Assembly (NCBI GenBank): GCA_002787355.1 | Contig: PCWN01000002.1 | Location: forward strand, 1 to 45,495 | Direction: 5' to 3' | DNA: 45,495 nucleotides | Source: Candidatus Magasanikbacteria bacterium CG11_big_fil_rev_8_21_14_0_20_39_34 | Lineage (GTDB): Bacteria; Patescibacteriota; Patescibacteriia; Magasanikbacterales; UBA922 | In this document: positions 22,653 to 30,585 of the stretch, piece after piece | Layout of the letters: every line of letters starts with the position of its first letter | Position numbering within the stretch: the first letter of the stretch is position 1 | Program-made: the position numbers and the translations under genes | The notes under the pieces: model-generated | Told to the model about the DNA's origin: nothing | Databases searched by the model: none | The model's input: the letters and a program-made list of their open reading frames with translations, nothing else

Positions 22653-25142
22653 TTAGTAGTCTTCACTCGGGAACTCTGATACCACACTAAACATATTACT
22701 TTGCACGGATACTCCTCCTGGGCCAATTATCTCAAATCGGTAGGTGTTGGGCGCAAAGTCCTCTGGTATCTGCCACATAAGCTTTCCAGTATCAATGGAG
22801 ATACTCTTTGAAAGCACAGCCAATACTTCTCCACCCCAACCTTCCAAAAGTATTTGGACTTGTTCTTGTGTACCGCTGTGAGATGATGAAGGCCTCCATT
22901 CTAATATAATAGGATATCCTCGCTTGTAAAAGTTTGGAACGGGAGCGAGAATCTTTGCAAACGAGGTATCGTCTCCAACTTCTCGTTTTACAATTTGTAG
23001 TCTTCCCTTTTTTGTTACATCTACACGAACTCCATAAGATCGAACCTGAAAAATATTTTCTTTGTCTTCAAAAGAAATATCCTCCGGATGTGCAATACCA
23101 CAGAAAATGGTTTGTGGACGAAGACCTTCTTTTACTCGCACAAATACACGATATACTGCTTTTTCTGAAATAGGTTCTGCAAGATTATCAAAGAAAATGA
23201 ATTCTTGACTACTTTGTTCTGCCATTTTGCTCAGCTTTCCGCCCACACGTTGTATACGAGCTTGAGATATATATTTTCCATTTGCACTACAAGTAAGAAG
23301 TATATTATCAAGTACTACCTTTGCACTTGGCTTTATAGAAAACTCAGCTGCAATGGACTCATCGGTGTTTTCTGCTACATAGTATGTTTCTTCCTGCACA
23401 ACATCCACATTTACAAGTGGTGCATCACTATCTATGATATCAAATATTTCACTACGTCCTACAACATTTCCCTTTGCCTCTACTTCAATATAATACCTTC
23501 CCGGCAAAATAGTATGAGGGATATTATATAACAAACTTCCTTTAAATAATCCTGGAAGATTCTCCGTTATGATATCTGCAATACGCCCGTCCATATTTCT
23601 TAGAAAAAAGTTTGACGCTGTCCCTCCCAAAGATCCATCAAGCATCTTCCAACGAATAATATTGGCATTTGTTGAATATTTGAAAAACTCTGCCAAACGA
23701 TTTGGAGTAATAAACTCAATTCCCTTTTGGAAAGGAGCAAGCTGTAATTCAGTTTTTCCAGTGGGGTCTTCTTTTTTCTGGTCAAGGATAAGAGAAAGAT
23801 CAACGGAGGTATCTTTTACATAGGCGACACTTAACTTTGTCAGTGCATATTGTGAAGCATTACTACTACTTGCTCTTATGGTGTAGGTCCCTGGAATTAC
23901 TCGGAAGTATACCTTCCCGGCAACATCTGTGTAGTGACTATCAACTTTCATTCCCTTCATATCAAAAATTTCAACCAAAGCATTGTGTACTGAAGTATCA
24001 ACACCATTCTCCATCCCACGCACGTTTACCTGTACGCCCGTTGAGGTCACAGTTGGTTCTATGACATGAAATACACCGGAAATACTTGTAAATCGTGTTC
24101 CGGAATTTCCAAAAAATGATGCACGTATTTTGAAAGTTCCGGGTTCTAATTTTTCTGACTGCAAATCATTTTCATGACGGAAAATAAACTTTGGATCCCA
24201 TATAATTTTTCCATCTTGAGATGATTTTACTCCAATAAATCCGGCAACACTATTGTCTTCACGCAAAAGTTCAAGTGTCAGTGAACCGGATTCATGGGTC
24301 TGATCAGTCCACAAAATAGCATAGCTATTCCCCATAACCAAACTCTCTCCAACTTCTGGAAAAACAAATTGAATTCTCTTGTCATTGGGCAAATCACCAT
24401 CTTCACCAATATCTGGTCCCGTTATCCCTTGACGCGCAAGGAAGAGACGAAATTCCGCAGACTTTGCCGTTTGTTGTGTAGACTCAATATTTTCAACTAA
24501 CTTCTGTACCTCTGGATCTACTGCCCCTGGATTTTTTTGCACCAATTCAGAAAGCAGTCTACTATACGTATCAAGTGAACCTTGCAGTTGGTTTACAATG
24601 GAGAGGATTGCTTCGGAATCACCATTATCATGCAAACTTCGGGTTGCAAGTGCAACTTGCTTGCTGTGACGTGTAATATTTTCTTGTGCCAATTCCAGAA
24701 ATTGATCATCCGGATGTCCATTTTGTTGAATCAATTTTTCTATTTCAAGAAGTCTACGTTCTACACGTTCTGCCTCCCATTGAGCTTTGTCCCGTTCAGA
24801 AAAGAGAAAGGCAGACCGAAGTTCTTCTGAAACATTTACTTTAAATCCATACAATGCTTCTCCGGGAAGAGCACCTTCTGCTGCAAAGGTTGTGGCACCC
24901 CCACCAACAATGACAACTACAATGGCAAGTGCAACATACACAAAACTTCTTGCAAACCCTGCCAAAAATGCACCCATAAGAGAGGGAGAGTGTACTTTTT
25001 CCTTCTTTATTTTTTGTTTTTTTCCTTGCAAAGGATTTTCTTGCATAAATGACAAGATGGCATCATCCATTTGTTGATGTTCTTTTTCGTTCATCTCTAT
25101 CTCGTTACGAAATCGGTGAATTTTTTTGAAAAATTGATCCAT
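22653..25142 (-). CDS. putative membrane anti-sigma factor with large extracellular region
   Basis: 829 aa, starting MDQFFKKIHRF 4 nt after the ECF sigma stop; an ATG at 25229 inside the sigma gene is less likely. The first 65 or so residues are polar and cytosolic. A transmembrane helix 'SFVYVALAIVVVIVGGG' is followed by a DUF5667-like region, 'ALPGEALYGFKVNVSEELRS' and coiled helices ('QWEAERVERRLLEIEKLIQQ'). Beyond are several beta domains: an 'FVFPEVGESLVMGNSYAILW' Ig-like module near residue 255, a carboxypeptidase-regulatory-like module ('VEIFDMKGMKVDSHYTDVAG'), and others to the C-terminus. Gene order and topology suggest it holds and releases the sigma factor in response to an outside signal; this is inference. 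No known anti-sigma zinc motif is seen. Confidence 0.65.
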   Translation of the reverse strand: MDQFFKKIHRFRNEIEMNEKEHQQMDDAILSFMQENPLQGKKQKIKKEKVHSPSLMGAFLAGFARSFVYVALAIVVVIVGGGATTFAAEGALPGEALYGFKVNVSEELRSAFLFSERDKAQWEAERVERRLLEIEKLIQQNGHPDDQFLELAQENITRHSKQVALATRSLHDNGDSEAILSIVNQLQGSLDTYSRLLSELVQKNPGAVDPEVQKLVENIESTQQTAKSAEFRLFLARQGITGPDIGEDGDLPNDKRIQFVFPEVGESLVMGNSYAILWTDQTHESGSLTLELLREDNSVAGFIGVKSSQDGKIIWDPKFIFRHENDLQSEKLEPGTFKIRASFFGNSGTRFTSISGVFHVIEPTVTSTGVQVNVRGMENGVDTSVHNALVEIFDMKGMKVDSHYTDVAGKVYFRVIPGTYTIRASSSNASQYALTKLSVAYVKDTSVDLSLILDQKKEDPTGKTELQLAPFQKGIEFITPNRLAEFFKYSTNANIIRWKMLDGSLGGTASNFFLRNMDGRIADIITENLPGLFKGSLLYNIPHTILPGRYYIEVEAKGNVVGRSEIFDIIDSDAPLVNVDVVQEETYYVAENTDESIAAEFSIKPSAKVVLDNILLTCSANGKYISQARIQRVGGKLSKMAEQSSQEFIFFDNLAEPISEKAVYRVFVRVKEGLRPQTIFCGIAHPEDISFEDKENIFQVRSYGVRVDVTKKGRLQIVKREVGDDTSFAKILAPVPNFYKRGYPIILEWRPSSSHSGTQEQVQILLEGWGGEVLAVLSKSISIDTGKLMWQIPEDFAPNTYRFEIIGPGGVSVQSNMFSVVSEFPSEDY

Positions 25143-25146
25143 ATAT

Positions 25147-25638
25147 TTATATATATTTCTCAAGTTGTTGCTTTCCGCGATGAATACGCACAGAAACAAC
25201 ATTTTCTGAAAGCCCCAGAGCAAGAGCAATATCCTGCACAGATAACCCTTCTATAAAACGCATTTTCATAACCTCTTGATATTTTTCACTGAGCTTTTCA
25301 ATAATTTGCAAGGCCGCAAGAGCATCCTGTTTTATTTCTTCTTTTTCTCTGGAAACTTCTACGTCAAATCCATGCTCCATAAGTGCCTCAAGAGAGGTTT
25401 CTTTCTTTTTTCGAGAATAATCCACGACAAGATGATAGGCAGTTTTGTAAATAAATGCCTTCAGATATTCTACTTCTTTCCCAGAACTAATATATTTCCA
25501 GACCTTTATGAAGGTTTCCTGGGTGAGCTCTCGTGCAATGTCTCGATCATACACACGAAAAGCAAAATACCGAAAGATTTCATCGGAATGCCTATTATAA
25601 TGTTCTATGTAATTTTGTTCAATTTGGCTTTGTGCCAT
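25147..25638 (-). CDS. ECF-type RNA polymerase sigma factor
   Basis: 163 aa. Region 2 is 'NRHSDEIFRYFAFRVYDRDI' to 'ARELTQETFIKVWKYI', with the conserved aromatic and Asp/Glu residues for core binding and -10 melting. Region 4 is 'IEKLSEKYQEVMKMRFIEGL' then 'SVQDIALALGLSENVVSVRI', a helix-turn-helix ending 'HRGKQQLEKYI'. The frame extends upstream to 25722, but the promoter at 25670-25698 would start transcription inside that stretch, so MAQSQIEQ at 25638 is the likely start. Followed after 4 nt by its likely membrane partner. Target promoters are unknown. Confidence 0.88.
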   Translation of the reverse strand: MAQSQIEQNYIEHYNRHSDEIFRYFAFRVYDRDIARELTQETFIKVWKYISSGKEVEYLKAFIYKTAYHLVVDYSRKKKETSLEALMEHGFDVEVSREKEEIKQDALAALQIIEKLSEKYQEVMKMRFIEGLSVQDIALALGLSENVVSVRIHRGKQQLEKYI

Positions 25639-25669
25639 AGCCCGGATATGATTTCCTTTATTTTGGCTA

Positions 25670-25698
25670 ACTATAGGCAAAAAATCAAATTTTGTCAA
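25670..25698 (-). promoter_or_regulatory. promoter of the ECF sigma operon
   Basis: Minus strand TTGACA (25698-25693), 17-nt spacer, TATAGT (25675-25670). A housekeeping-type promoter, so the operon does not depend only on its own sigma. Confidence 0.8.
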
Positions 25699-25811
25699 AT
25701 TTTTTATCACCCCAATTGGCATACATTCCGAAATATTTTTCTTTCTTCATATACTGTGACGTATTTCGAGCCAAGAATCTTACATATGGAAAAAAAGACA
25801 AAATGATATAT

Positions 25812-27026
25812 TTACTCAGGTAAAACCTCAACTTTATAAATAACCCCTGCTTTATCATCACTTACATACATCACCCCACCCGGTTGAACAAGAATATCCA
25901 CCGGTCTTCCCAAGGCCTTATTATCTTCCGTTAACCAACCAGAAAGGAAGTCATAAGAACCCAAAAAGTTCCCCTGATTATCTAGGTCTACTCTTTCTAT
26001 CTTGTATCCAACGGGAGTAGTGCTATTCCATGATCCATGATATGCAATCAGAAGATCAAACCAATATTTTTCCGGCCACCCCTCTTCTGGTATAAATGCC
26101 AGTCCGAGTGGGGCAACGTGAGAAGGAAGATTAATATAACTCCCCTGAGGAGCACCATCGAAAGGAACTTTCCCATTTGGTTGGAACTTGAGATCACGGA
26201 TATTTTCCCCATAATACCATGGCCAACCGTAATTATTCCCCTCTTTTATTATATTTATCTCATCGGGAGGATTATCGTCTCCTAAAAAATCTCGCCCCAT
26301 CTCCGTCACCCACAGGTCTCCCGTAACAGGATGAATGGTTCCAAAGACTGCGTTTCTCAGTCCACTTGCGTATGGAAACAACCGTTTATTTTTGAGATCA
26401 ACTTTCATAATACTCGCATAGCGACTATCGCTTTCCTGACAAACATCACAACTGGACCCAATGGATATATAGAGTTCATTATCTGCTCCCCAAAAAAGTG
26501 TGCGAGTAAAATGACGCCCACCTTTTGGAAGATCTAAAATTTTTTGTATGGGCCCCTCAGAAAAAAGATCGAGAAAGGAAAGCTCATTTTCCTGTGCAAT
26601 ATAGAGTCTATTTGGGTTTTGTATATCAAATGCCAGTCCATGTGGTTTGTTTAATCCACGAATAATTTCATGTTGCACAACACCGTCTGCTGTTTTTTCC
26701 AACATACTTACAATACCATCTTTGGTACGACTCACCCATAAATTCCCTCTTGGTCCCATTGCCAAAACACGTGCATTATCTATGCCACTTGCATACAAGG
26801 AAATAGAAAAACCTTCTTCTATTTTAAGGGGAAAATCTGTAGTGTTTTGTAATGCTGTTACTTTTTGATTTGTTGTACTTACCGAATGAAAAATATCTTC
26901 TATCCTCTGAGAAGGTTTTTGAAATGCCGGTGCAGCACCACGATAATAGGTATATACAAAAAATATTGCATAGACAATGCTGCATAAAAAGATAATACCT
27001 ACTGAAAGAAAAATTTTTTGTTTCAT
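25812..27026 (-). CDS. membrane-anchored PQQ-type sugar (sorbosone/glucose) dehydrogenase
   Basis: 404 aa from the ATG at 27026. N-terminal helix (about residues 5-28, 'FLSVGIIFLCSIVYAIFFVY') anchors it outside. The six-bladed propeller of the GSDH family follows: 'IEEGFSISLYASGIDNARVL', 'KPHGLAFDIQNPNRLYIAQE', 'YISIGSSCDVCQESDSRYAS', 'ASGLRNAVFGTIHPVTGDLW', then 'GRDFLGDDNPPDEIN' and 'GNNYGWPWYYG'. Relatives oxidise aldoses or sorbosone with PQQ in the periplasm. No PQQ synthesis gene is in the window, so cofactor source is open. An SD-led ATG 20 nt upstream is out of frame (see findings). Confidence 0.82.
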   Translation of the reverse strand: MKQKIFLSVGIIFLCSIVYAIFFVYTYYRGAAPAFQKPSQRIEDIFHSVSTTNQKVTALQNTTDFPLKIEEGFSISLYASGIDNARVLAMGPRGNLWVSRTKDGIVSMLEKTADGVVQHEIIRGLNKPHGLAFDIQNPNRLYIAQENELSFLDLFSEGPIQKILDLPKGGRHFTRTLFWGADNELYISIGSSCDVCQESDSRYASIMKVDLKNKRLFPYASGLRNAVFGTIHPVTGDLWVTEMGRDFLGDDNPPDEINIIKEGNNYGWPWYYGENIRDLKFQPNGKVPFDGAPQGSYINLPSHVAPLGLAFIPEEGWPEKYWFDLLIAYHGSWNSTTPVGYKIERVDLDNQGNFLGSYDFLSGWLTEDNKALGRPVDILVQPGGVMYVSDDKAGVIYKVEVLPE

Positions 27027-27050
27027 ACTTTTTTTCTTATTTTCATAATA

Positions 27051-27061
27051 CCTCTCTCTCC
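27051..27061 (-). promoter_or_regulatory. Shine-Dalgarno leading an out-of-frame ATG
   Basis: AAGGAGAGAGG, then TATT and ATG at 27046. That ATG reads MKIRKKV and stops at a TGA overlapping the next ATG (27026) by four bases. The short frame runs over an A7 tract, so coupling, frameshifting or a base error are all possible. Confidence 0.5.
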
Positions 27062-27074
27062 TTTTTTTGTAAAT

Positions 27075-27107
27075 AAAAAAAACTTCCAATACATGGAAGT
27101 TTTTTGT
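27075..27107. terminator. terminator after the ABC exporter operon
   Basis: AAAACTTCCA and TGGAAGTTTT arms around ATACA, with T runs on both strands; 13 nt past the permease stop. Confidence 0.85.
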
Positions 27108-27119
27108 TTTTTAAAATAA

Positions 27120-27884
27120 TTATCCTCGAATTCTCCAACCTATTTTAAACAAGTACCATACCAGTCCGCCCAGTCCCAATATACAGAATGTTATGATCCC
27201 AATACCGGCTATCATATTGGATTCTTGCACTCCGGTCATAGAAAAACGCAAACCGTCTACAAAATAAAAAAATGGATTGACCTTCATGAACCACTGAATT
27301 TTTTCTGGCAACATAGACACAGAATTAAACATTCCTCCCAAATACGTAAACGGCATGATAATAAATGTAGTTAAAATATTGAGCTGTTCAAAGTTATCTG
27401 CCCAAAGACCAATAAAGACACCAACCAGTGCAAAGATAATTGAGACAGTAACAGAATAAAAAAAGAACCAAAGAGGGTGAACAATACTTGCTGCATGGAA
27501 AAGGATTGCAATTACATATATTCCAGTTCCCACAAAAAGAGCCCGAGTGACCCCGCCAATAATATGCCCTGTAAGCAATTCAAAATTAGAAAGTGGTGCT
27601 ACTAAATATTCTTCAATATATTTTGCAAAACGCTTGAAATACAGAGAAAATGCCGTCTGTTGAAAAGATGCGGAGATAATATTCATCATGAGAATACCTG
27701 GCAGAACAAAGGCGATATATTTTATTCCTGCAATTGAATCTATACGAGAACCAACCACATATCCAAATATAAAAATATACAGGACTGCATTAATCCAGGG
27801 ACTAAACAAAGACTGTACATATACACGAGTGAACCTTTGAATTTCTCGTGAGATAAAAGAAAAAAGTGCTATTTTATTATTCAT
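27120..27884 (-). CDS. ABC-2 type exporter permease
   Basis: 254 aa with six predicted membrane helices in the ABC-2 pattern. A short cytosolic start 'FISREIQRFTRVYVQSLFSP' precedes helix 1. 'YIAFVLPGILMMNIISASFQ' contains the conserved LPG, and 'NFELLTGHIIGGVTRALFVG' is the coupling region. It ends with 'INPFFYFVDGLRF'-like ('VNPFFYFVDGLRFSMTG'). Such permeases pair with the ATPase just upstream (27 nt gap) to export drugs, lipids or polysaccharide. The substrate cannot be told; the DrrB/NodJ-like form suggests drug or glycolipid export. Last gene of a three-gene operon. Confidence 0.9.
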   Translation of the reverse strand: MNNKIALFSFISREIQRFTRVYVQSLFSPWINAVLYIFIFGYVVGSRIDSIAGIKYIAFVLPGILMMNIISASFQQTAFSLYFKRFAKYIEEYLVAPLSNFELLTGHIIGGVTRALFVGTGIYVIAILFHAASIVHPLWFFFYSVTVSIIFALVGVFIGLWADNFEQLNILTTFIIMPFTYLGGMFNSVSMLPEKIQWFMKVNPFFYFVDGLRFSMTGVQESNMIAGIGIITFCILGLGGLVWYLFKIGWRIRG

Positions 27885-27911
27885 AATTTTACTTCGAAGA
27901 TCTTATGTTGA

Positions 27912-28640
27912 CTAACTAGACTTTGTTTTTTGTGTAAGCTCTAAATATTTTTTCTCCAAACTTTTTCCATCCTTTACAAATTCACTCTTATCACCAACCG
28001 CAATAATTTTTCCATTATCTATAATGGCAATTCTGTTACAAAGAAGTTCTACTTCCTCCAAATAATGTGATGTCAGAAGTATAGTTTTCCCAGCGGCATT
28101 TATTTTTTTTAAATATTCCCAAAGCTCATGTCGCAATTCGACATCCACCCCGGCTGTTGGTTCATCAAGGATAAGAAGGTCAGGATCATGCATGAGGGCA
28201 CGCGCCAACATGACTCTTCGTTTGAGTCCTCCCGAGAGCTGCCGAAATTGTTTTTTTCTGTGCGTTTCTAGTTCTAAAATTTTTAGAAGTTCTTCAATTC
28301 TCTTTTCACGTTCCTCTTTTTTCATATTAAAAAGTCCTCCATTGTACCAAAGGATTTTTTCTATGGTAAGAAAAATATCAATATTAAATTCTTGCGGTGA
28401 AAGCCCCACCTTTGTCCGTGCCTTTTTATACTCTTTATCTACATCTATGCCAAATACTTTAATGCTCCCATCCGTAATAGTATTGATCCCGGTAATACAA
28501 TGAATCGTTGTTGTTTTCCCTGCCCCATTGGCACCCAAAAATCCAAAAAATTCTCCCTTCTTTATTTCTAGCGAAAGATTATCTACTGCTACAAAATTTT
28601 CGTATTTTTTTGTAAAATTTTTTATTTCAAGTGCATTCAT
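27912..28640 (-). CDS. ABC exporter ATP-binding protein
   Basis: 242 aa. Walker A 'GANGAGKTTT' at residues 36-45, Q-loop in 'VGLSPQEFNIDIF', signature 'LSGGLKRRVMLARALMHDPD', Walker B 'LLILDEPTAGVD', and the H-loop in 'ILLTSHYLEEVELLCNRIAI'. All catalytic residues are present. It is the energy subunit for the ABC-2 permease at 27120-27884 (CcmA/DrrA-like group). A kinase-like gene ends 16 nt upstream. Start context TAAAATATG. Confidence 0.93.
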   Translation of the reverse strand: MNALEIKNFTKKYENFVAVDNLSLEIKKGEFFGFLGANGAGKTTTIHCITGINTITDGSIKVFGIDVDKEYKKARTKVGLSPQEFNIDIFLTIEKILWYNGGLFNMKKEEREKRIEELLKILELETHRKKQFRQLSGGLKRRVMLARALMHDPDLLILDEPTAGVDVELRHELWEYLKKINAAGKTILLTSHYLEEVELLCNRIAIIDNGKIIAVGDKSEFVKDGKSLEKKYLELTQKTKSS

Positions 28641-28656
28641 ATTTTAATTAAAATTA

Positions 28657-29271
28657 TCAAACACCGCTTAACAAAATATCGGCTTTCATGTCCGGTCTAT
28701 ATTTTTGAAAATATCTGTCATCTTGGGGGATCCATATTTCCTTCCACATTTTTCGTATTTCTTCTTCGCTTTTCCCCTTAAATCTTCCTTCTTTATCTCT
28801 TTGTATGCTCCTTTCAAAGCGAAGCTCAACAGGAGTATCCACCCAAACACTGAGATCATACTTATGTGCAAGACGATCTTGCAAACAATATATTCCTTCA
28901 ACAATCACCAATCCTTCCGAATGAATATTTACCCAATCATCCAAACAATCTGTATTCCAATTGTATTTTTGATAACGGGTGCAACATCCAGGTTTACTTA
29001 ATGCGGTTAGAAAAGATTCTAAACGATCCCAATCAAAACAGTTACTGATAATATTTTCCGAATTATGCGTTTTTCCCCGTTTTTCACTTGGTAAATAAAA
29101 ATGGTCTACACAAACCAAAGTTGCATCCTTCATTTCATCGTGCAAACGGCTGGAAAGCGTGCTTTTCCCAGAGCCTCCCAAACCAGAGATCCCTACAAAT
29201 ACCAATTCTTTTTTCTGCTGCAGGTCCTTTATTTTTTCTACCAGATCTCCATAAGTTTTATGATGCATCAT
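28657..29271 (-). CDS. uridine kinase/phosphoribulokinase-family P-loop kinase
   Basis: 204 aa. P-loop 'GISGLGGSGKST' at residues 27-38, then 'VCVDHFYLPSEKRGKTHN' with the acidic residue of the family, 'NCFDWDRLESFL', and 'LVIVEGIYCLQD' for the second acidic motif. 'YDLSVWVDTPVELRFERSIQRD' is the lid Arg region. It would phosphorylate a nucleoside or related small molecule. The uridine kinase family is clear, but substrate residues are not certain. First gene of an operon with the ABC exporter, although the functional link is unclear. Confidence 0.75.
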   Translation of the reverse strand: MMHHKTYGDLVEKIKDLQQKKELVFVGISGLGGSGKSTLSSRLHDEMKDATLVCVDHFYLPSEKRGKTHNSENIISNCFDWDRLESFLTALSKPGCCTRYQKYNWNTDCLDDWVNIHSEGLVIVEGIYCLQDRLAHKYDLSVWVDTPVELRFERSIQRDKEGRFKGKSEEEIRKMWKEIWIPQDDRYFQKYRPDMKADILLSGV

Positions 29272-29335
29272 AAGAAAGAGAAAATCTTCTCATTAAAGGT
29301 AAGGAGTTCTTCATTATATCTTTTTTCGGTTTGTA

Positions 29336-29364
29336 TTGCAAAAGAGAAAAAATCCTATTATACT
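29336..29364 (+). promoter_or_regulatory. promoter of the GC-rich 147-aa gene
   Basis: TTGCAA (about 29336-29341), 17-nt spacer, TATACT (about 29359-29364). The AT-rich promoter ends about 15 nt before the GC-rich coding stretch. Confidence 0.75.
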
Positions 29365-29389
29365 GCCTCCACACTCCATGGAGGACCCC

Positions 29390-29833
29390 ATGCCCAATCC
29401 ACTCGAGGGGATGAACCCCTACGCTCTCTCCGGCTCGCTGATCCTGACCGTGTTGACCACGATCTTGATGTTCCGGAGAGGGATCTATCGCCCCCTCCGC
29501 ATGTCGGTGGAGGTGACCCTCTGCTCATGGATCATGTGGTCGCTCCCCCTGCTCACTCGGTTCGCCCTCACCAGCGAAAACCACTGGGTTCTCAACCCCC
29601 TGGTAAGCCCGGATCTGGCACTCCTGCTGTGTACGCTCTCCTCGCTTTCCGTCCACATGTTTGTCATCGTTGTCATCCTGTGTGCCCAGATGCTGGGTCG
29701 TGCCATCGGACGTGGCATCGTCAAACACCTCTCCCCGGAGACACTGGGACAGCAGATCGGGGAAGGCATCAAGGATGCATTCCAACAGGCACTCGCACAA
29801 CGCAACACCCAGCCCCCACCTGAGTCCAAGTAG
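29390..29833 (+). CDS. GC-rich orphan membrane protein, 147 aa
   Basis: Unrecognised. The start at 29390 (MPNPLEGMNPYALSGSL) is set by GGAGG five bases upstream; an ATG at 29378 overlaps that Shine-Dalgarno and one at 29336 lies in the promoter. Three hydrophobic segments: about residues 13-31, 41-60 and 75-100. An amphipathic cytosolic-type tail follows ('IVKHLSPETLGQQIGEGIKD'), ending Pro-rich 'NTQPPPESK'. GC is about 62 percent in a sampled line, in sharp contrast with both sides. It is a single-gene unit, like the GC-rich gene at 9491-10108, with which it shares style but no clear sequence. Antisense frames over it are shadows. Foreign origin or special codon selection is likely. Confidence 0.65.
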   Translation: MPNPLEGMNPYALSGSLILTVLTTILMFRRGIYRPLRMSVEVTLCSWIMWSLPLLTRFALTSENHWVLNPLVSPDLALLLCTLSSLSVHMFVIVVILCAQMLGRAIGRGIVKHLSPETLGQQIGEGIKDAFQQALAQRNTQPPPESK

Positions 29834-29882
29834 TGTGGCCCCACCCCACACCAAAAATACTCTCCTGAATATCTCTTTTCTC

Positions 29883-29911
29883 TTGATGTTTGCGTATATC
29901 TTTGGTACTAT
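29883..29911 (+). promoter_or_regulatory. possible promoter of the DsbA-like gene
   Basis: TTGATG (29883-29888), 17-nt spacer, TACTAT (29906-29911); TATACT overlaps just downstream. Moderate match. Confidence 0.4.
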
Positions 29912-29946
29912 ACTCACAATTGAAGAGAAAATTAATCATATTATTT

Positions 29947-30585
29947 ATGAAACACAGCAATCGAAAGTCCCTGTACATTTGGGGAGGATTTATTTTGGGG
30001 GTACTCTTACTTATCTGGGGGCTATCCAAACTTACCGGTTTGTCAGGAAGCACTCTTACCACAAGTATTGATGCCAAAGACCACGTATCTGGAAATCCAA
30101 ATGCACCGCTTACTCTTGTTGAGTATAGTGACTTCCAATGCCCTGCATGCAAACACTACTACCCGTTGGTAAAGCAACTCGTGAAATCTCATGAAAATGA
30201 TCTCCAGGTGGTATATCGCCACTTTCCTCTTGAGAGTATCCATGAACATGCCCTTTTAGCAGCCCAAGCTGCAGAGGCCGCTTCCCTCCAAGGAAGATTT
30301 TGGGATATGCATGATATTTTGTTCAATACACAAGATATCTGGGTCAACGATGAAAATCCAAAAGAAAGAATCATACAGTACGCTGAATCTCTCCGTCTTG
30401 ATATAGATCAATTTAGAAATGACATGGATTCCAAAGAAGTAACAGAACGTGTGAACCGAGATATCAACAGCGGACACAAAGCAAATATATCAGGTACCCC
30501 AACATTCTTTTTAAATGGAGTACAAATACAAGCACCTCCACAATATGATGAATTTGAAAAAATTATTTCACAAGCACTCAAGTAA
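29947..30585 (+). CDS. membrane-anchored DsbA-like thiol-disulfide oxidoreductase
   Basis: 212 aa. N-terminal anchor helix at residues 9-26, then a thioredoxin-fold DsbA domain. 'NPNAPLTLVEYSDFQCPACKH' holds the active CPAC (Cys65, Cys68), the helical insert runs about 85-165, and the cis-Pro loop is 'ISGTPTFFLNGVQ'. It would introduce or exchange disulfides in exported proteins. The following gene encodes a VKOR that overlaps its 3' end, so the two form an oxidase pair. Start at 29947 chosen because it begins just before the anchor; an in-frame ATG at 29890 is unsupported. Confidence 0.9.
   Translation: MKHSNRKSLYIWGGFILGVLLLIWGLSKLTGLSGSTLTTSIDAKDHVSGNPNAPLTLVEYSDFQCPACKHYYPLVKQLVKSHENDLQVVYRHFPLESIHEHALLAAQAAEAASLQGRFWDMHDILFNTQDIWVNDENPKERIIQYAESLRLDIDQFRNDMDSKEVTERVNRDINSGHKANISGTPTFFLNGVQIQAPPQYDEFEKIISQALK

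Noticed and set aside
25639-25722. N-terminal extension of the ECF sigma factor
   Set aside because: The promoter at 25670-25698 would start transcription within this stretch, and sigma region 2 begins after 25638.
29485-29917. Minus-strand frames of 119-130 codons over the GC-rich 147-aa gene
   Set aside because: No start signals. The plus strand has a promoter, an SD and a plausible membrane protein.
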